NCBI RefSeq assembly: GCF_918698095.1
Contig: NZ_CAKKLY010000050.1
Span: forward strand, 1-32,051
Length of the DNA: 32,051 bases
Reading direction: 5' to 3'
From: Arthrobacter sp. Bi83
GTDB lineage: Bacteria > Actinomycetota > Actinomycetes > Actinomycetales > Micrococcaceae
A program made the position numbers and the translations under genes. This document shows positions 15,898-23,345 of the stretch, piece by piece. The notes beneath the pieces were generated by a model, which saw only the letters and a program-made list of their open reading frames with translations, was not told where the DNA came from and searched no databases. Numbering within the stretch: position 1 is the first letter of the stretch; the number at the start of each line of letters is the position of its first letter.

Positions 15898-16284
15898 ATG
15901 AGCAGCCTTCCTTCAGCACCCGCCACGGTCCGCATTGATGCCTGGCTGTGGGCCATCCGTGCCTACAAGACACGCTCCGCGGCCACTGCTGCATGCCGCG
16001 CCGGACACGTCCGGCTCAACGGAAACCCGGCCAAGGCGTCGCATTCGCTGGTCCCGGGCGACACCGTCCGCGTCCGCCAGCCGGGATATGAGCGCATCCT
16101 TGAGGTGCGCCGGCTCATCGCCAAGCGCGTCGGCGCGGAGGCGGCCTCGCACTGCTTCACCGACCACACGCCCCCGCGGCCCGCGGCCCCGGCTCTCGGC
16201 CTCCCACAGCGTGACCGCGGAACCGGGCGGCCCACCAAGAAGGACCGCCGCGAGATGGAGCGCCTCAAGGGTTCCGGCGGCTAA
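15898..16284 (+). CDS. S4-domain RNA-binding protein (Hsp15-like)
   Basis: A 128-residue protein. Residues about 11-60 form an S4 RNA-binding domain (RIDAWLWAIRAYKTRSAA, AGHVRLNGNPAK, VPGDTVRV). A basic tail with GRPTKKDRREMERL follows, as in Hsp15 (HslR). In Escherichia coli Hsp15 binds 50S subunits carrying stranded peptidyl-tRNA and helps recycle them; the same job is inferred here. ATG at 15898 fits the domain boundary. The gene is probably expressed from its own promoter with a very short leader. Confidence 0.85.
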   Translation: MSSLPSAPATVRIDAWLWAIRAYKTRSAATAACRAGHVRLNGNPAKASHSLVPGDTVRVRQPGYERILEVRRLIAKRVGAEAASHCFTDHTPPRPAAPALGLPQRDRGTGRPTKKDRREMERLKGSGG

Positions 16285-16286
16285 AT

Positions 16287-16351
16287 GCAACGCGGGGTCA
16301 CATAACGCCCAATCGGCCGTCGATATTGGGCCGTATCTGACCCCGCGTTGC
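16287..16351. repeat. 65-bp near-perfect inverted repeat between convergent genes
   Basis: Outer arms GCAACGCGGGGTCA (16287-16300) and TGACCCCGCGTTGC (16338-16351) are perfectly complementary over 14 bp. The inner parts extend the stem to 27 bp with 3 mismatches, leaving an 11-nt loop (16314-16324). It lies 3 bp after the S4-domain gene and 22 bp from the end of the convergent DHFR-like gene. It may act as a bidirectional terminator, or it may be a REP/MITE-like intergenic repeat. Confidence 0.85.
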
Positions 16352-16373
16352 TCTATTTCGGCGAGGCGGCGGC

Positions 16374-17024
16374 TCAGTCCCGGACGCGCTCCCGCCCGTC
16401 CCGCACCTCGAACTCCCCCACGTCCAACTCTCCGGCGCCGAACGCCGTGGGCAGCAGGGTCAGGTGGACGGCGCCGGCAGCCGTCGCTTTGTGCCCGGCC
16501 AGGGTAAAGGCCGACGGCGCGGAGCCGGTGTCGAACAGGCGCTTGCCCTGCCCCAGCACCACCGGGAACACGAAGAGCCGGTACTCGTCCACCAGACCGG
16601 CGTTGTGCAGGGCTCGGGCCAAAACGTGGCTGCCGTGCACCTGAAGCTCACGACCGGGGCTGGATTTGAGGTCGTCGATGGCCTCGAGAATGTTGCCGGA
16701 CAGAATCGTGGTGTTGTTCCATGTGGCTTCGCTGAGGGTGTTTGAGACCACGTACTTGGGCAGGCCGTTGAGCGCGGCCGCCACTGCGTTATCCGGGTCC
16801 GAGACCTGTTCCCAATAGGGTTGGAACAGCTGGTATGTGGTGCGGCCCAAGAGGATGGCGTCGGCCTCGGCGAACCAGCCGTCCACGATCCTGCCCATGT
16901 CCTCGTCCGCGTGCGGGACAAGCCAGCCGCCAAGTTCGAATCCGCCGCTGGCGTCCTCTTCCTTTCCGCCCGGGCCCTGCATGACTCCATCCAGGCTCAG
17001 GAACGTGTTGACAGTCAGTTTCAT
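16374..17024 (-). CDS. Dihydrofolate reductase / RibD C-terminal family protein
   Basis: A 216-residue protein of the RibD C-terminal (bacterial bifunctional deaminase-reductase) group, like YyaP/YwjB. It is expected to bind NADPH, but its substrate is unknown; most such proteins are not true DHFRs. Visible motifs are the N-terminal MKLTVNTFLSLDGVMQGPGG, DAILLGRTTYQLFQPYW, and the C-terminal LVDEYRLFVFPVVLGQGKRLF. The ATG overlaps the DUF4389 gene stop by 4 nt (ATGA), so it is the last gene of a minus-strand operon. It ends just before the 65-bp inverted repeat. Confidence 0.88.
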   Translation of the reverse strand: MKLTVNTFLSLDGVMQGPGGKEEDASGGFELGGWLVPHADEDMGRIVDGWFAEADAILLGRTTYQLFQPYWEQVSDPDNAVAAALNGLPKYVVSNTLSEATWNNTTILSGNILEAIDDLKSSPGRELQVHGSHVLARALHNAGLVDEYRLFVFPVVLGQGKRLFDTGSAPSAFTLAGHKATAAGAVHLTLLPTAFGAGELDVGEFEVRDGRERVRD

Positions 17025-18601
17025 GGTTCACCTCTCGGGGGATTGCCGGGTTGGGTTCCGTAGAAATCGGCCGGACCCATGTCGAGGCGGAACGGCGGAT
17101 ACTCGTCCCGCATGAGTGCCACATAGGCGGCCACCCGGTACACCCAGCGGTTCAGGCCGAGCAACAGGTCAAACAGACTCCCGAGGTAGCTCCCGGTGAA
17201 CAGCAGGATGACGCCGGCGATGAAGGCCAGGAGCGATATCAGAGCGACTCCGCCGCCAGACGAGTAGCGGGCGGCACCACCTGCAAAGTCGTCGTCGGAC
17301 GCCGCCCAGGTGCGGGAGTTGCCCGCCAGCACGCCCACGATCAGCAGGTGCGGGATGGCCAGCAGCCATGACTTCACCAGGACCAGGCCGCGGGAGAGGT
17401 GTTCCGGATAGTCGACGTCGAAGTCGGCCGGATAGTCCGTGCGGGCCAAGGTGAAGGGCGGGTAGCGGTCCGTGCCGATCGCGGAGAAGGCGTAGAAAGA
17501 CACCCGCCAGCTCCAGCGCAGCACGCCTACGTTGAAGTTGAACAGCGAGCGCGGGTAGCGGGCGGTGAACAGGATGGCGAACCACGCCACGATGGTGGTG
17601 ATGACCAGGGCGAACCAGAGGAAGAACAGCACGATGAGGTGCGGAATCGCAAGGAACCACTTGACCAGCCACATCCAGCGCGACAGCCCCGGATCGAGGT
17701 GCCCGCTCAGGCGGGCCGGGTATGGTGCGTTCGAAAACAGCCCGACGGCGGGTGGCGGCGGTGGTACGGCCGCCCCGCTGCCCGGGACGCCTCCGCCGTA
17801 CGGAGTGCCGGCCCCATACGGGGGACCGGCACCATACTGGGGGCCAGCGGCTGCATTGGCGAGTGGAGCGGTGCCGCCGGGTCCAGCGGCGTGCGGTCCC
17901 GCCGTCGGATATTGCGGCGGCGGGCCGTGCCGTCCGAGACCCATGGCACCGGCGACGATCAGCGGGACGCCGACGGCCAGGAGCACGATGCCGGAGATCA
18001 GCAGTCCCACGAACAAGGGCCACAGCAGGTCCGAACGGATGCCGCCCTGCAGTTCGGCGGCGATGGGCGCGCTGGCGTCTGCATTCATCACCACGATGGC
18101 CCAGCTGCCGGGGCGAAGGTCCCACCTGAGTTCCTGGGTGCCGGCGCCAGTGGCAGAAGCCGTCCAGAAGGTCTGGGCACTGGGGCGTGCAGGGGCGCGC
18201 GCGCCCGGAATTTCACGGTAAGCAACCCTGAAGGGCCTTGTTTCAAGGTCCCGGATTTCCGACCGTTTGACCCCCTCCAGATACCGCTCCATGTCCGGCT
18301 GCGGGGCGATGCCGATAAAGATGTCCTTGCCGGCTGTGCCTGACGCGCCGCGGATGAGGATGCTGCCGGCGCTGTCAGACGGGATGACATCGGGGAGACG
18401 TTGGCCCGCCATGATGTCCAGCCCGACGGATGTGATGGCGTTGGAGCTGGCCTCGAAGCGCTCCGTTGACGAGGTGAAGTAGCCCTCGTCGCGCTGCTGG
18501 AAGTTGAGCCATCCGACTCCCGCTGCGCCGGCGAGCAGCCCCAGGCCCAGAAGCGCCGAGAGCGTGCCCAGGACGAGCATCACGATGCGGCTTGGTTTCA
18601 T
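17021..18601 (-). CDS. DUF4389 multi-pass membrane protein
   Basis: A 526-residue protein. One N-terminal helix (about 7-30) is followed by an extracytoplasmic-type domain (about 31-190) with regular hydrophobic strands. A second helix (about 195-222) leads into a Pro/Gly/Tyr-rich linker (QYGAGPPYGAGTPYGGG, about 225-290). Two copies of the DUF4389 unit follow, marked by SRWMWLVKWFLAIPHLIVLFF and LVLVKSWLLAIPHLLIVGVL, each ending near a YPPF motif. The function of DUF4389 is unknown. An AGGAAAGGAA stretch precedes the ATG at 18601. It lies 37 bp after the flavodoxin gene and overlaps the DHFR-like gene, so the group is probably one transcript. Confidence 0.85.
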   Translation of the reverse strand: MKPSRIVMLVLGTLSALLGLGLLAGAAGVGWLNFQQRDEGYFTSSTERFEASSNAITSVGLDIMAGQRLPDVIPSDSAGSILIRGASGTAGKDIFIGIAPQPDMERYLEGVKRSEIRDLETRPFRVAYREIPGARAPARPSAQTFWTASATGAGTQELRWDLRPGSWAIVVMNADASAPIAAELQGGIRSDLLWPLFVGLLISGIVLLAVGVPLIVAGAMGLGRHGPPPQYPTAGPHAAGPGGTAPLANAAAGPQYGAGPPYGAGTPYGGGVPGSGAAVPPPPPAVGLFSNAPYPARLSGHLDPGLSRWMWLVKWFLAIPHLIVLFFLWFALVITTIVAWFAILFTARYPRSLFNFNVGVLRWSWRVSFYAFSAIGTDRYPPFTLARTDYPADFDVDYPEHLSRGLVLVKSWLLAIPHLLIVGVLAGNSRTWAASDDDFAGGAARYSSGGGVALISLLAFIAGVILLFTGSYLGSLFDLLLGLNRWVYRVAAYVALMRDEYPPFRLDMGPADFYGTQPGNPPRGEP

Positions 18602-18638
18602 GGCCGCGTTCCTTTCCTGATGAGTGGCCTACGGCGCA

Positions 18639-19085
18639 CTACGGGTGCAAAGCCGCGAGGAGTTCCTTTGCCCAGGCGGTGGCCTTCTCAAGTTCTCCGG
18701 GGCGCAGCGGTCCCTCGCTGCCGCGGACGTAGAAGGGCATCGGCTTGGCAATGATGTGGGCACCGTCTGCCCGGAGCGTTTCCGTGATCTTCCGGGCCGC
18801 GTCGCCGTGGATGAAGAGCCGGACGCGGGTGTCGAACGCGGCGGCCCTAACGCCGTCGAGCTGTCCGTTGCCGAGCGCTGACAGCAGCTCGGTGATTTTC
18901 GGCGTCGGACGCCAGCCGTTGATCGGGCTCCCGACGACGAGGAGGTCGCTCAGGGCCAGGTCACCGGGGTTGAAGTCACCTACCGGCACGGCCTCGGCAG
19001 GAAGCGGATCCAGTGATGCCGCGATCGTCGTGGCGACCTCCTTCGTGTTGCCGTAGGCGGAGTCGTAGACAATGTGCGCCTTCAT
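18639..19085 (-). CDS. Flavodoxin-domain protein
   Basis: A 148-residue flavodoxin-like protein with the FMN phosphate-binding loop at residues 7-14 (YDSAYGNT) and a second conserved segment, LLVVGSPINGWRPT, near 48-61. The C-terminal half (FDTRVRLFIHGDAARKITETL, MPFYVRGSEGPL) resembles the flavodoxin-like proteins of actinobacteria often labelled simply flavodoxin. ATG at 19085 is chosen because it overlaps the stop of the upstream gene (ATGA) and starts the typical MKAHIVYDS strand; a longer upstream frame is not needed. It could serve as an electron carrier or FMN-dependent oxidoreductase; no partner is obvious. Confidence 0.87.
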   Translation of the reverse strand: MKAHIVYDSAYGNTKEVATTIAASLDPLPAEAVPVGDFNPGDLALSDLLVVGSPINGWRPTPKITELLSALGNGQLDGVRAAAFDTRVRLFIHGDAARKITETLRADGAHIIAKPMPFYVRGSEGPLRPGELEKATAWAKELLAALHP

Positions 19086-19420
19086 ACTCTCTCCCGGCTC
19101 TTTGCTGCCGGCGGTGGATCCAGGATGCGCAAAGGGCAAAGCAGCCCTGAACTTCCGGCAGCGGCCGCCAGGCGGTTGAGCTGGGCTGGATCGTGAAGGG
19201 CCGTGACGGCGTCCGACGCAGCGCGCGCATGGGCCAGGTCCATGACGATCTCCCGGCCGGGCAGGAGAGCGCTTGTCCGGCGGGCCACCACATATAGTGC
19301 CCTCAGGTTCGCGGCCGTCAGCGTGCCCCGCACGTCGATGCGCGCCGATTCCATGTTGGCGTCGATGTGGACGTGGACTTTAAGCCGGTGCTGGGTGGAG
19401 GTTCTGTCCACCGCGGTCAC
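19082..19420 (-). CDS. Small STAS-like protein, first gene of the flavodoxin operon
   Basis: A 112-residue protein. The middle (about residues 22-80) alternates strand and helix as STAS/anti-sigma-antagonist domains do (ESARIDVRGTLTAANLRALYVVARR, then GREIVMDLAHARAASDAVTALHD). It lacks a clearly recognisable phosphorylatable Ser in a DxSG context, so the assignment is structural guesswork. The GTG start at 19420 has GGAGAGG a few bases upstream. The stop overlaps the flavodoxin ATG by 4 nt. It may be a regulator of the operon or of a partner protein outside the window. Confidence 0.6.
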   Translation of the reverse strand: MTAVDRTSTQHRLKVHVHIDANMESARIDVRGTLTAANLRALYVVARRTSALLPGREIVMDLAHARAASDAVTALHDPAQLNRLAAAAGSSGLLCPLRILDPPPAAKSRERV

Positions 19421-19741
19421 GCCTCTCCGGCGGGGAGCGTGAGTCCGGCGGGCAGCGGCGGTGGCTGACGAATCTGTCCAGGGTCAATCTGCTTCTTCAT
19501 GCGGCCGCGGCCTCCCCGTTTCCTGCTCCTGCGGGAAACGGCGGGTTCACGGTGCCATTCCCCAACACGTGGTGAGACCCGGTGACGCCAGCGACCACGG
19601 ATCCTCCCCCGGACTTCTTTGTCAGAACCGCGTCACGTCCAGAATGCACCTTCAGGCGTGCGCTGTGAAGAGGGCTAAAGTCGCGGGCAGGAGGTCCTGC
19701 CCGGATTGTTGCCCGGGCATTCGGCCCATAACCTGTTTCCT
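19421..19741. other. Divergent intergenic region before the amidohydrolase
   Basis: About 320 bases. A 120-codon open frame on the plus strand (19461-19823) is Cys/Ser/Arg-rich, matches nothing I know and runs into the amidohydrolase in another frame, so I reject it. The region holds the inverted repeat at 19684-19703. No clear -10/-35 pair is visible for either direction. Confidence 0.45.
19684..19703. promoter_or_regulatory. 9-bp inverted repeat, possible operator
   Basis: CGGGCAGGA and TCCTGCCCG are perfect arms around a GG centre, 38 bp before the amidohydrolase start. It could be an operator, or a hairpin in the 5' leader. It is followed by a second GC-rich element, GCCCGGGC (19711-19718). 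Confidence 0.4.
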
Positions 19742-21235
19742 ATGCTCTTCGACCAAGAGGGACACCCACTGCCTGACATCATTCTGGCTTCCGTCAGGCA
19801 GCCGGGGGACCCTGCACTGTTGAACATCCACATCTCAGACGGCGCGGTCACCCGGCTCAGCCCTGCGGGCGAGCGGCCGCCCGCCGATGTCCCCGTGATT
19901 GACCTCGATGGCCGGCACGTCATTCCAGGGCTGTGGGACGAGCACGTGCACATGACGCAGTGGGCCCTGGCGGCCAACCGGATCGATCTTTCCCTCGCGG
20001 CGTCGGCGCGGGAGGCCGCGGGGGTGGTGCGCGCCCGGTTGGCGGACGCCGACCGGAGCCTGACTGTGGTGGGGGTCGGGTTCCGCGATGCGGTGTGGGA
20101 GGACGTCCCCAGCCGTGAAATGCTCGACGACGTCACTCACCGGGTGCCGACGGCACTGATCAGCCACGACCTCCACTGCGTGTGGCTGAACTCAGCCGCG
20201 GCTTCGAGATACGGCGTTGAGGTGGATGCCGGCGGCCTGCTACGCGAGGACGCTGCGTTCGCCCTGACCCGCGAGCTGGGACGTTTGCCTGATGAGGTTG
20301 TTGATTCGTGGGTCCGGACTGCTTCTCGGGAGGCCGCCGCACGGGGAATCGTGGGCGTGGTCGACTTCGAGATGACCTGGAACCGCGACGTCTGGCTGCG
20401 CCGGGTGGCAGGCGGCTTCGACTCGTTCAGGATCGACGCGGGCGTCTATCCGGATGACCTGGCCCGGGCGGTCGCCGCGGGCATGCGGACCGGGCAGGAG
20501 CCCGACGGCGGGGCAGGCCTTTTGCGCGTCGGCCCGCTGAAGGTGCTCATAGACGGATCCCTGAACACGCGCACCGCGTACTGCGTGGACCCGTATCCGC
20601 ACGGCGGCCACGGGATGCTGACCGTCAGCGAAGCGGAGCTGCTGGCGCTGCTGGTCACGGCCCGGGAGTCCGGGTTCGTTCCGGCCGTCCATGCGATTGG
20701 CGACGGCGCAAACCAGGTGGCACTGGATGCTTTCGCCGCTGCCGGGATCCCGGGCCGGATTGAGCATGCCCAGTTTGTGCGGCACGAGGACTTTGCCCGC
20801 TTTGGCGAGCTGGGCCTGACCGCCAGCGTCCAGCCCGCGCATGCCCTGGACGACCGGGACGCCGCCGAGGCCAACTGGAGCGGGCGCACCGACCGGGCCT
20901 TCCCGCTGCGGTCCCTGCTCGAGGCCGGCGCGGTGCTGGCACTCGGCTCCGATGCGCCGGTGGCTGTACTTGATCCGTGGGTAGCGATGTCGGCCGCGAC
21001 CACCCGGTCGCGTGTGGACGGGCGCGGACCGTGGCATCCGGAGCAGGCTCTCACTCGGCGGGAAGCGCTCATGGCTTCGACCCGGGGACGCGGCCTGATC
21101 CGGGTAGGGGACCCTGCGGACATCGCTGTGCTCGACGCCGATCCGCTGTCCGTGCCGGACGAGGTGTTCGCCGGGATGCCGGTCGCTGCGACACTGGTGG
21201 CGGGCAGGTTTACGCACCGCGGCTCCGGCGTTTAG
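19742..21235 (+). CDS. YtcJ-like metal-dependent amidohydrolase
   Basis: A 497-residue amidohydrolase-superfamily TIM-barrel enzyme. The metal-binding HxH is His68/His70 in LWDEHVHM. KVLIDGSLNTRTAYC holds the lysine usually carbamylated in YtcJ-type enzymes. Later come VHAIGDGANQVAL and IEHAQFV with the metal-binding histidines, and LALGSDAPVAVLDPW with the catalytic aspartate. The C-terminal composite beta-sandwich part has DPADIAVLDADPL. It hydrolyses an amide or N-formyl type bond in an unknown substrate. ATG at 19742 is preferred because it starts the normal N-terminal strand; an upstream ATG (19706) would add 12 residues of poor composition. The stop overlaps that of the convergent gene by 4 nt. 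Confidence 0.87.
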   Translation: MLFDQEGHPLPDIILASVRQPGDPALLNIHISDGAVTRLSPAGERPPADVPVIDLDGRHVIPGLWDEHVHMTQWALAANRIDLSLAASAREAAGVVRARLADADRSLTVVGVGFRDAVWEDVPSREMLDDVTHRVPTALISHDLHCVWLNSAAASRYGVEVDAGGLLREDAAFALTRELGRLPDEVVDSWVRTASREAAARGIVGVVDFEMTWNRDVWLRRVAGGFDSFRIDAGVYPDDLARAVAAGMRTGQEPDGGAGLLRVGPLKVLIDGSLNTRTAYCVDPYPHGGHGMLTVSEAELLALLVTARESGFVPAVHAIGDGANQVALDAFAAAGIPGRIEHAQFVRHEDFARFGELGLTASVQPAHALDDRDAAEANWSGRTDRAFPLRSLLEAGAVLALGSDAPVAVLDPWVAMSAATTRSRVDGRGPWHPEQALTRREALMASTRGRGLIRVGDPADIAVLDADPLSVPDEVFAGMPVAATLVAGRFTHRGSGV

Positions 21236-21741
21236 ACCCCTTTGGCCCGGGCCTGGACGAGGTTGGCGAAGGGGAGCCTGCCGAAGTGTTCGCGGAATTC
21301 GGCGTGGTACCTGGCTTCGGCGAGGTTCACCTCCTCTGCGGCCAGCTCCTTCCACGCGATGAGCAGGGTCCGGGAGTCGGCGAGCTGCCAAATCAGTCGA
21401 CCGTCCCAGTGCCCGGGCGGCTTGCCCTTTCCGAAGTCCACGAACTCCTGGATCTGCCTGCGGAGGCCGCGGTTTCCCTTGCTTCCGGGGCCGGCCTTAC
21501 CCAGGTAAATAACGTCCGCGTCCTCGACCCATTCGGCGTGGAGCGCTTCCGCCCGGAGCGACGGGTCCTTCTTCTTGAACACCCCGGCGGTGCTCTTGGC
21601 CAGGAACCGCGGCTCGAAGCCCTCGGGGCGGAGCACTGCGAAGATCCCGGGCCGCTGCGGAATCCGGTTGATTTCGAGGTCCCTGACAGGCCGGAATCCG
21701 GTGAACCCGTCGTCCTTCAGCGTTTGTTTGGAGATAGGCAA
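21232..21741 (-). CDS. Divergent GIY-YIG-like protein
   Basis: A 169-residue protein that I suspect to be a divergent member of the GIY-YIG nuclease fold. GIF (residues 32-34) and YLG (79-81, in VIYLGKAG) are spaced about 45 apart, further than usual. Arg94/Arg95 in GLRRQI could be the catalytic arginine, a glutamate is available around 139-149 (EARYHAEFRE), and Asn160 in RLPFANL fits the conserved C-terminal asparagine. It has no DNA-binding domain. The start is a TTG at 21741 with AAGGAA about 6 nt upstream. Most relatives would be annotated as hypothetical. It could act in DNA repair, restriction or a non-nuclease role; the fold call is tentative. Confidence 0.65.
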   Translation of the reverse strand: MPISKQTLKDDGFTGFRPVRDLEINRIPQRPGIFAVLRPEGFEPRFLAKSTAGVFKKKDPSLRAEALHAEWVEDADVIYLGKAGPGSKGNRGLRRQIQEFVDFGKGKPPGHWDGRLIWQLADSRTLLIAWKELAAEEVNLAEARYHAEFREHFGRLPFANLVQARAKGV

Positions 21742-21798
21742 TGGGTTCCTTGGATCGGGGCGGTCATTCCCTTGAAGCTTACGAAAGTACTCCGGCCC

Positions 21799-23079
21799 TC
21801 ACTCGCGGGTGAAGGTGCCGAGCCCCGTCTGGTCGTAGAAGTCGAGCCTGACGCTGGCTGCCGTGCCGCCCGCCCCTTCGGTGAAGATTGCGCCTGCCAG
21901 GCCGTTGCCATTCTCTCCAATGGATTCAAAGCTGAACGTATCGCCGTCGAAGTGGGTGAGCCTGAACGTTGTGGCCTTGGCAGCCGGGCCCATTTTCAGG
22001 GCAAGTCCGCGGCCATCCTCGGCGACAGCCAGTGCCCCGTAGTAGGAATTGGCGTAGCTGCCGGTGTAGAAAGTGCTGGTCCGCGCTGGTTGGGTGTGCT
22101 CTGGTGCCTTGGAGTAGTCCGTCTTCGGCTTCTCCGCCTCATCGATCTGCCGGAACGCCCGGGCGGTAAAACCAAGCCAGTCGACGGTCGGCGCACCGTT
22201 CTGAGCCGCGTCCAAGAAGCCCGCGCTGATGGCTTCCGGGATTCCCTGGGGACGTCCGTTGGTGAGGACCACGATGCCAAGCTGCTCACCCGGAAGCATG
22301 GAGACGGCGGTCGCTGCTCCAAGGTTGAAGGCTCCGGAGTGCCCCAACAGGAGCCGGGCATGGTCGTCGTAGGAGACATTCCAGCCGAGGCCGTAAAAGC
22401 GTGTGCGGGCTCCCGGCGTGGCGGGCAGCCCTGAGACGGCGTGTGGAACGTGGGTGACGCCAAGGGCCTCCGGCTCGATGATCTGCTTTCCCTCATAGCT
22501 GCCGTTGGCGAGCTGCAGACGGAGCCAGCGGGCAAGGTCCCGGATTGCGCCCGCGGTGTAGCCGAAGTTGCTGTAGTTGTAGCTGGCCCGGAATGAGTCC
22601 AGCGGCTGCTGGTCGAGGTGGCTGAGGATATAGGACCCGTCGGCTCCGGCCGCCACTGTGGAGGCAAGCGGTTTGGACACCGACGCCAGCTGGAAGACCG
22701 TGTCGGCGTCGACCTGCTCCGTCTTCCCCGCCGCCCGCACGCCGAAACCCTTGGCGTACACGGACTGGTCCCGGTAGACCACCGCCACGGCGATCCCGGG
22801 AACCCCAGTGCTCGCCATGGCGCTTTGGACCATCCCGTCGAGCTTGGCCAGTGCATCGCTGACCTTCTGCGGGTTGAGCAGCGGCTTGACCTGTGGTTCC
22901 GGCGCAGGGAGCAACGACGCCGGCGTGCTCGGGTCGCCGGGCTCGCCGGCGGGCCTGGCTGCGGCAGTGCAGGCGGACAGAAGCGGGGTCCCCGCAATTC
23001 CAGCGGCTCCGATCCCTATCAATTTCAGAAGCGACCGGCGGTCCGGGGATGCCGAACTGGTCCTGGTCACGGCGATCAT
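21799..23079 (-). CDS. Class C beta-lactamase-family lipoprotein with two internal deletions
   Basis: A serine hydrolase/penicillin-binding-protein-like lipoprotein of 426 residues from ATG 23079 (an ATG at 23142 would add 21). A twin-arginine-like signal (PDRRSLLKLIGIGAAG) ends in the lipobox LLSAC. Counted from ATG 23142, the nucleophile motif SVSK is at 154-157, YSN at 190-192 and HSG at 268-270. In this family SxxK and YxN are normally separated by about 85-100 residues, here by about 35. About 80 residues normally lie between YxN and the DLARWLRLQL helix, here fewer than ten. Both gaps are in frame. The C-terminal domain after 340 is intact. Either the protein is a shrunken variant that keeps the catalytic residues, or it is a decaying gene still open by chance. 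It stands alone, divergent from the gene at 23346. Confidence 0.8.
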   Translation of the reverse strand: MIAVTRTSSASPDRRSLLKLIGIGAAGIAGTPLLSACTAAARPAGEPGDPSTPASLLPAPEPQVKPLLNPQKVSDALAKLDGMVQSAMASTGVPGIAVAVVYRDQSVYAKGFGVRAAGKTEQVDADTVFQLASVSKPLASTVAAGADGSYILSHLDQQPLDSFRASYNYSNFGYTAGAIRDLARWLRLQLANGSYEGKQIIEPEALGVTHVPHAVSGLPATPGARTRFYGLGWNVSYDDHARLLLGHSGAFNLGAATAVSMLPGEQLGIVVLTNGRPQGIPEAISAGFLDAAQNGAPTVDWLGFTARAFRQIDEAEKPKTDYSKAPEHTQPARTSTFYTGSYANSYYGALAVAEDGRGLALKMGPAAKATTFRLTHFDGDTFSFESIGENGNGLAGAIFTEGAGGTAASVRLDFYDQTGLGTFTRE

Positions 23080-23345
23080 CTCAAGTTCATGGGCACCAGG
23101 CTCGCCCCTGCGCCGAGGGAGGGCGGTCGCGCTGGCTTTCATCCTTCATGATGAACCTGTGCCGGCGCCGGAGAAAGATCCAATGCCCAGGTAGCACCAC
23201 CCATCCGCCCATTTCGAGGACTGAACAGCCGGAAGACGCCGGTCCGCAGCCACGACTGTGAACTCCCCCGCGCACCCAAACCGGCAAAAGCGTACAGTGG
23301 AACAAGACGCCTGATTCTGGACGCCTTGCTGCTGAGGGAGAGATC
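23080..23345. other. Divergent intergenic region between the lipoprotein and UDG-like genes
   Basis: Up to 266 bases (200 if the lipoprotein starts at 23142). TACAGT at 23293-23298 is a possible -10 for the rightward gene, but without a clear -35. GAGGGAGA at 23335-23342 is the ribosome binding site of the rightward gene. No hairpin or repeat of note. Confidence 0.4.

Noticed and set aside
20240..22434. Long frames at 20240-21391 (minus) and 20977-22434 (plus)
   Set aside because: They overlap the amidohydrolase, GIY-YIG-like and serine hydrolase genes in other frames and show no family pattern or ribosome binding site.
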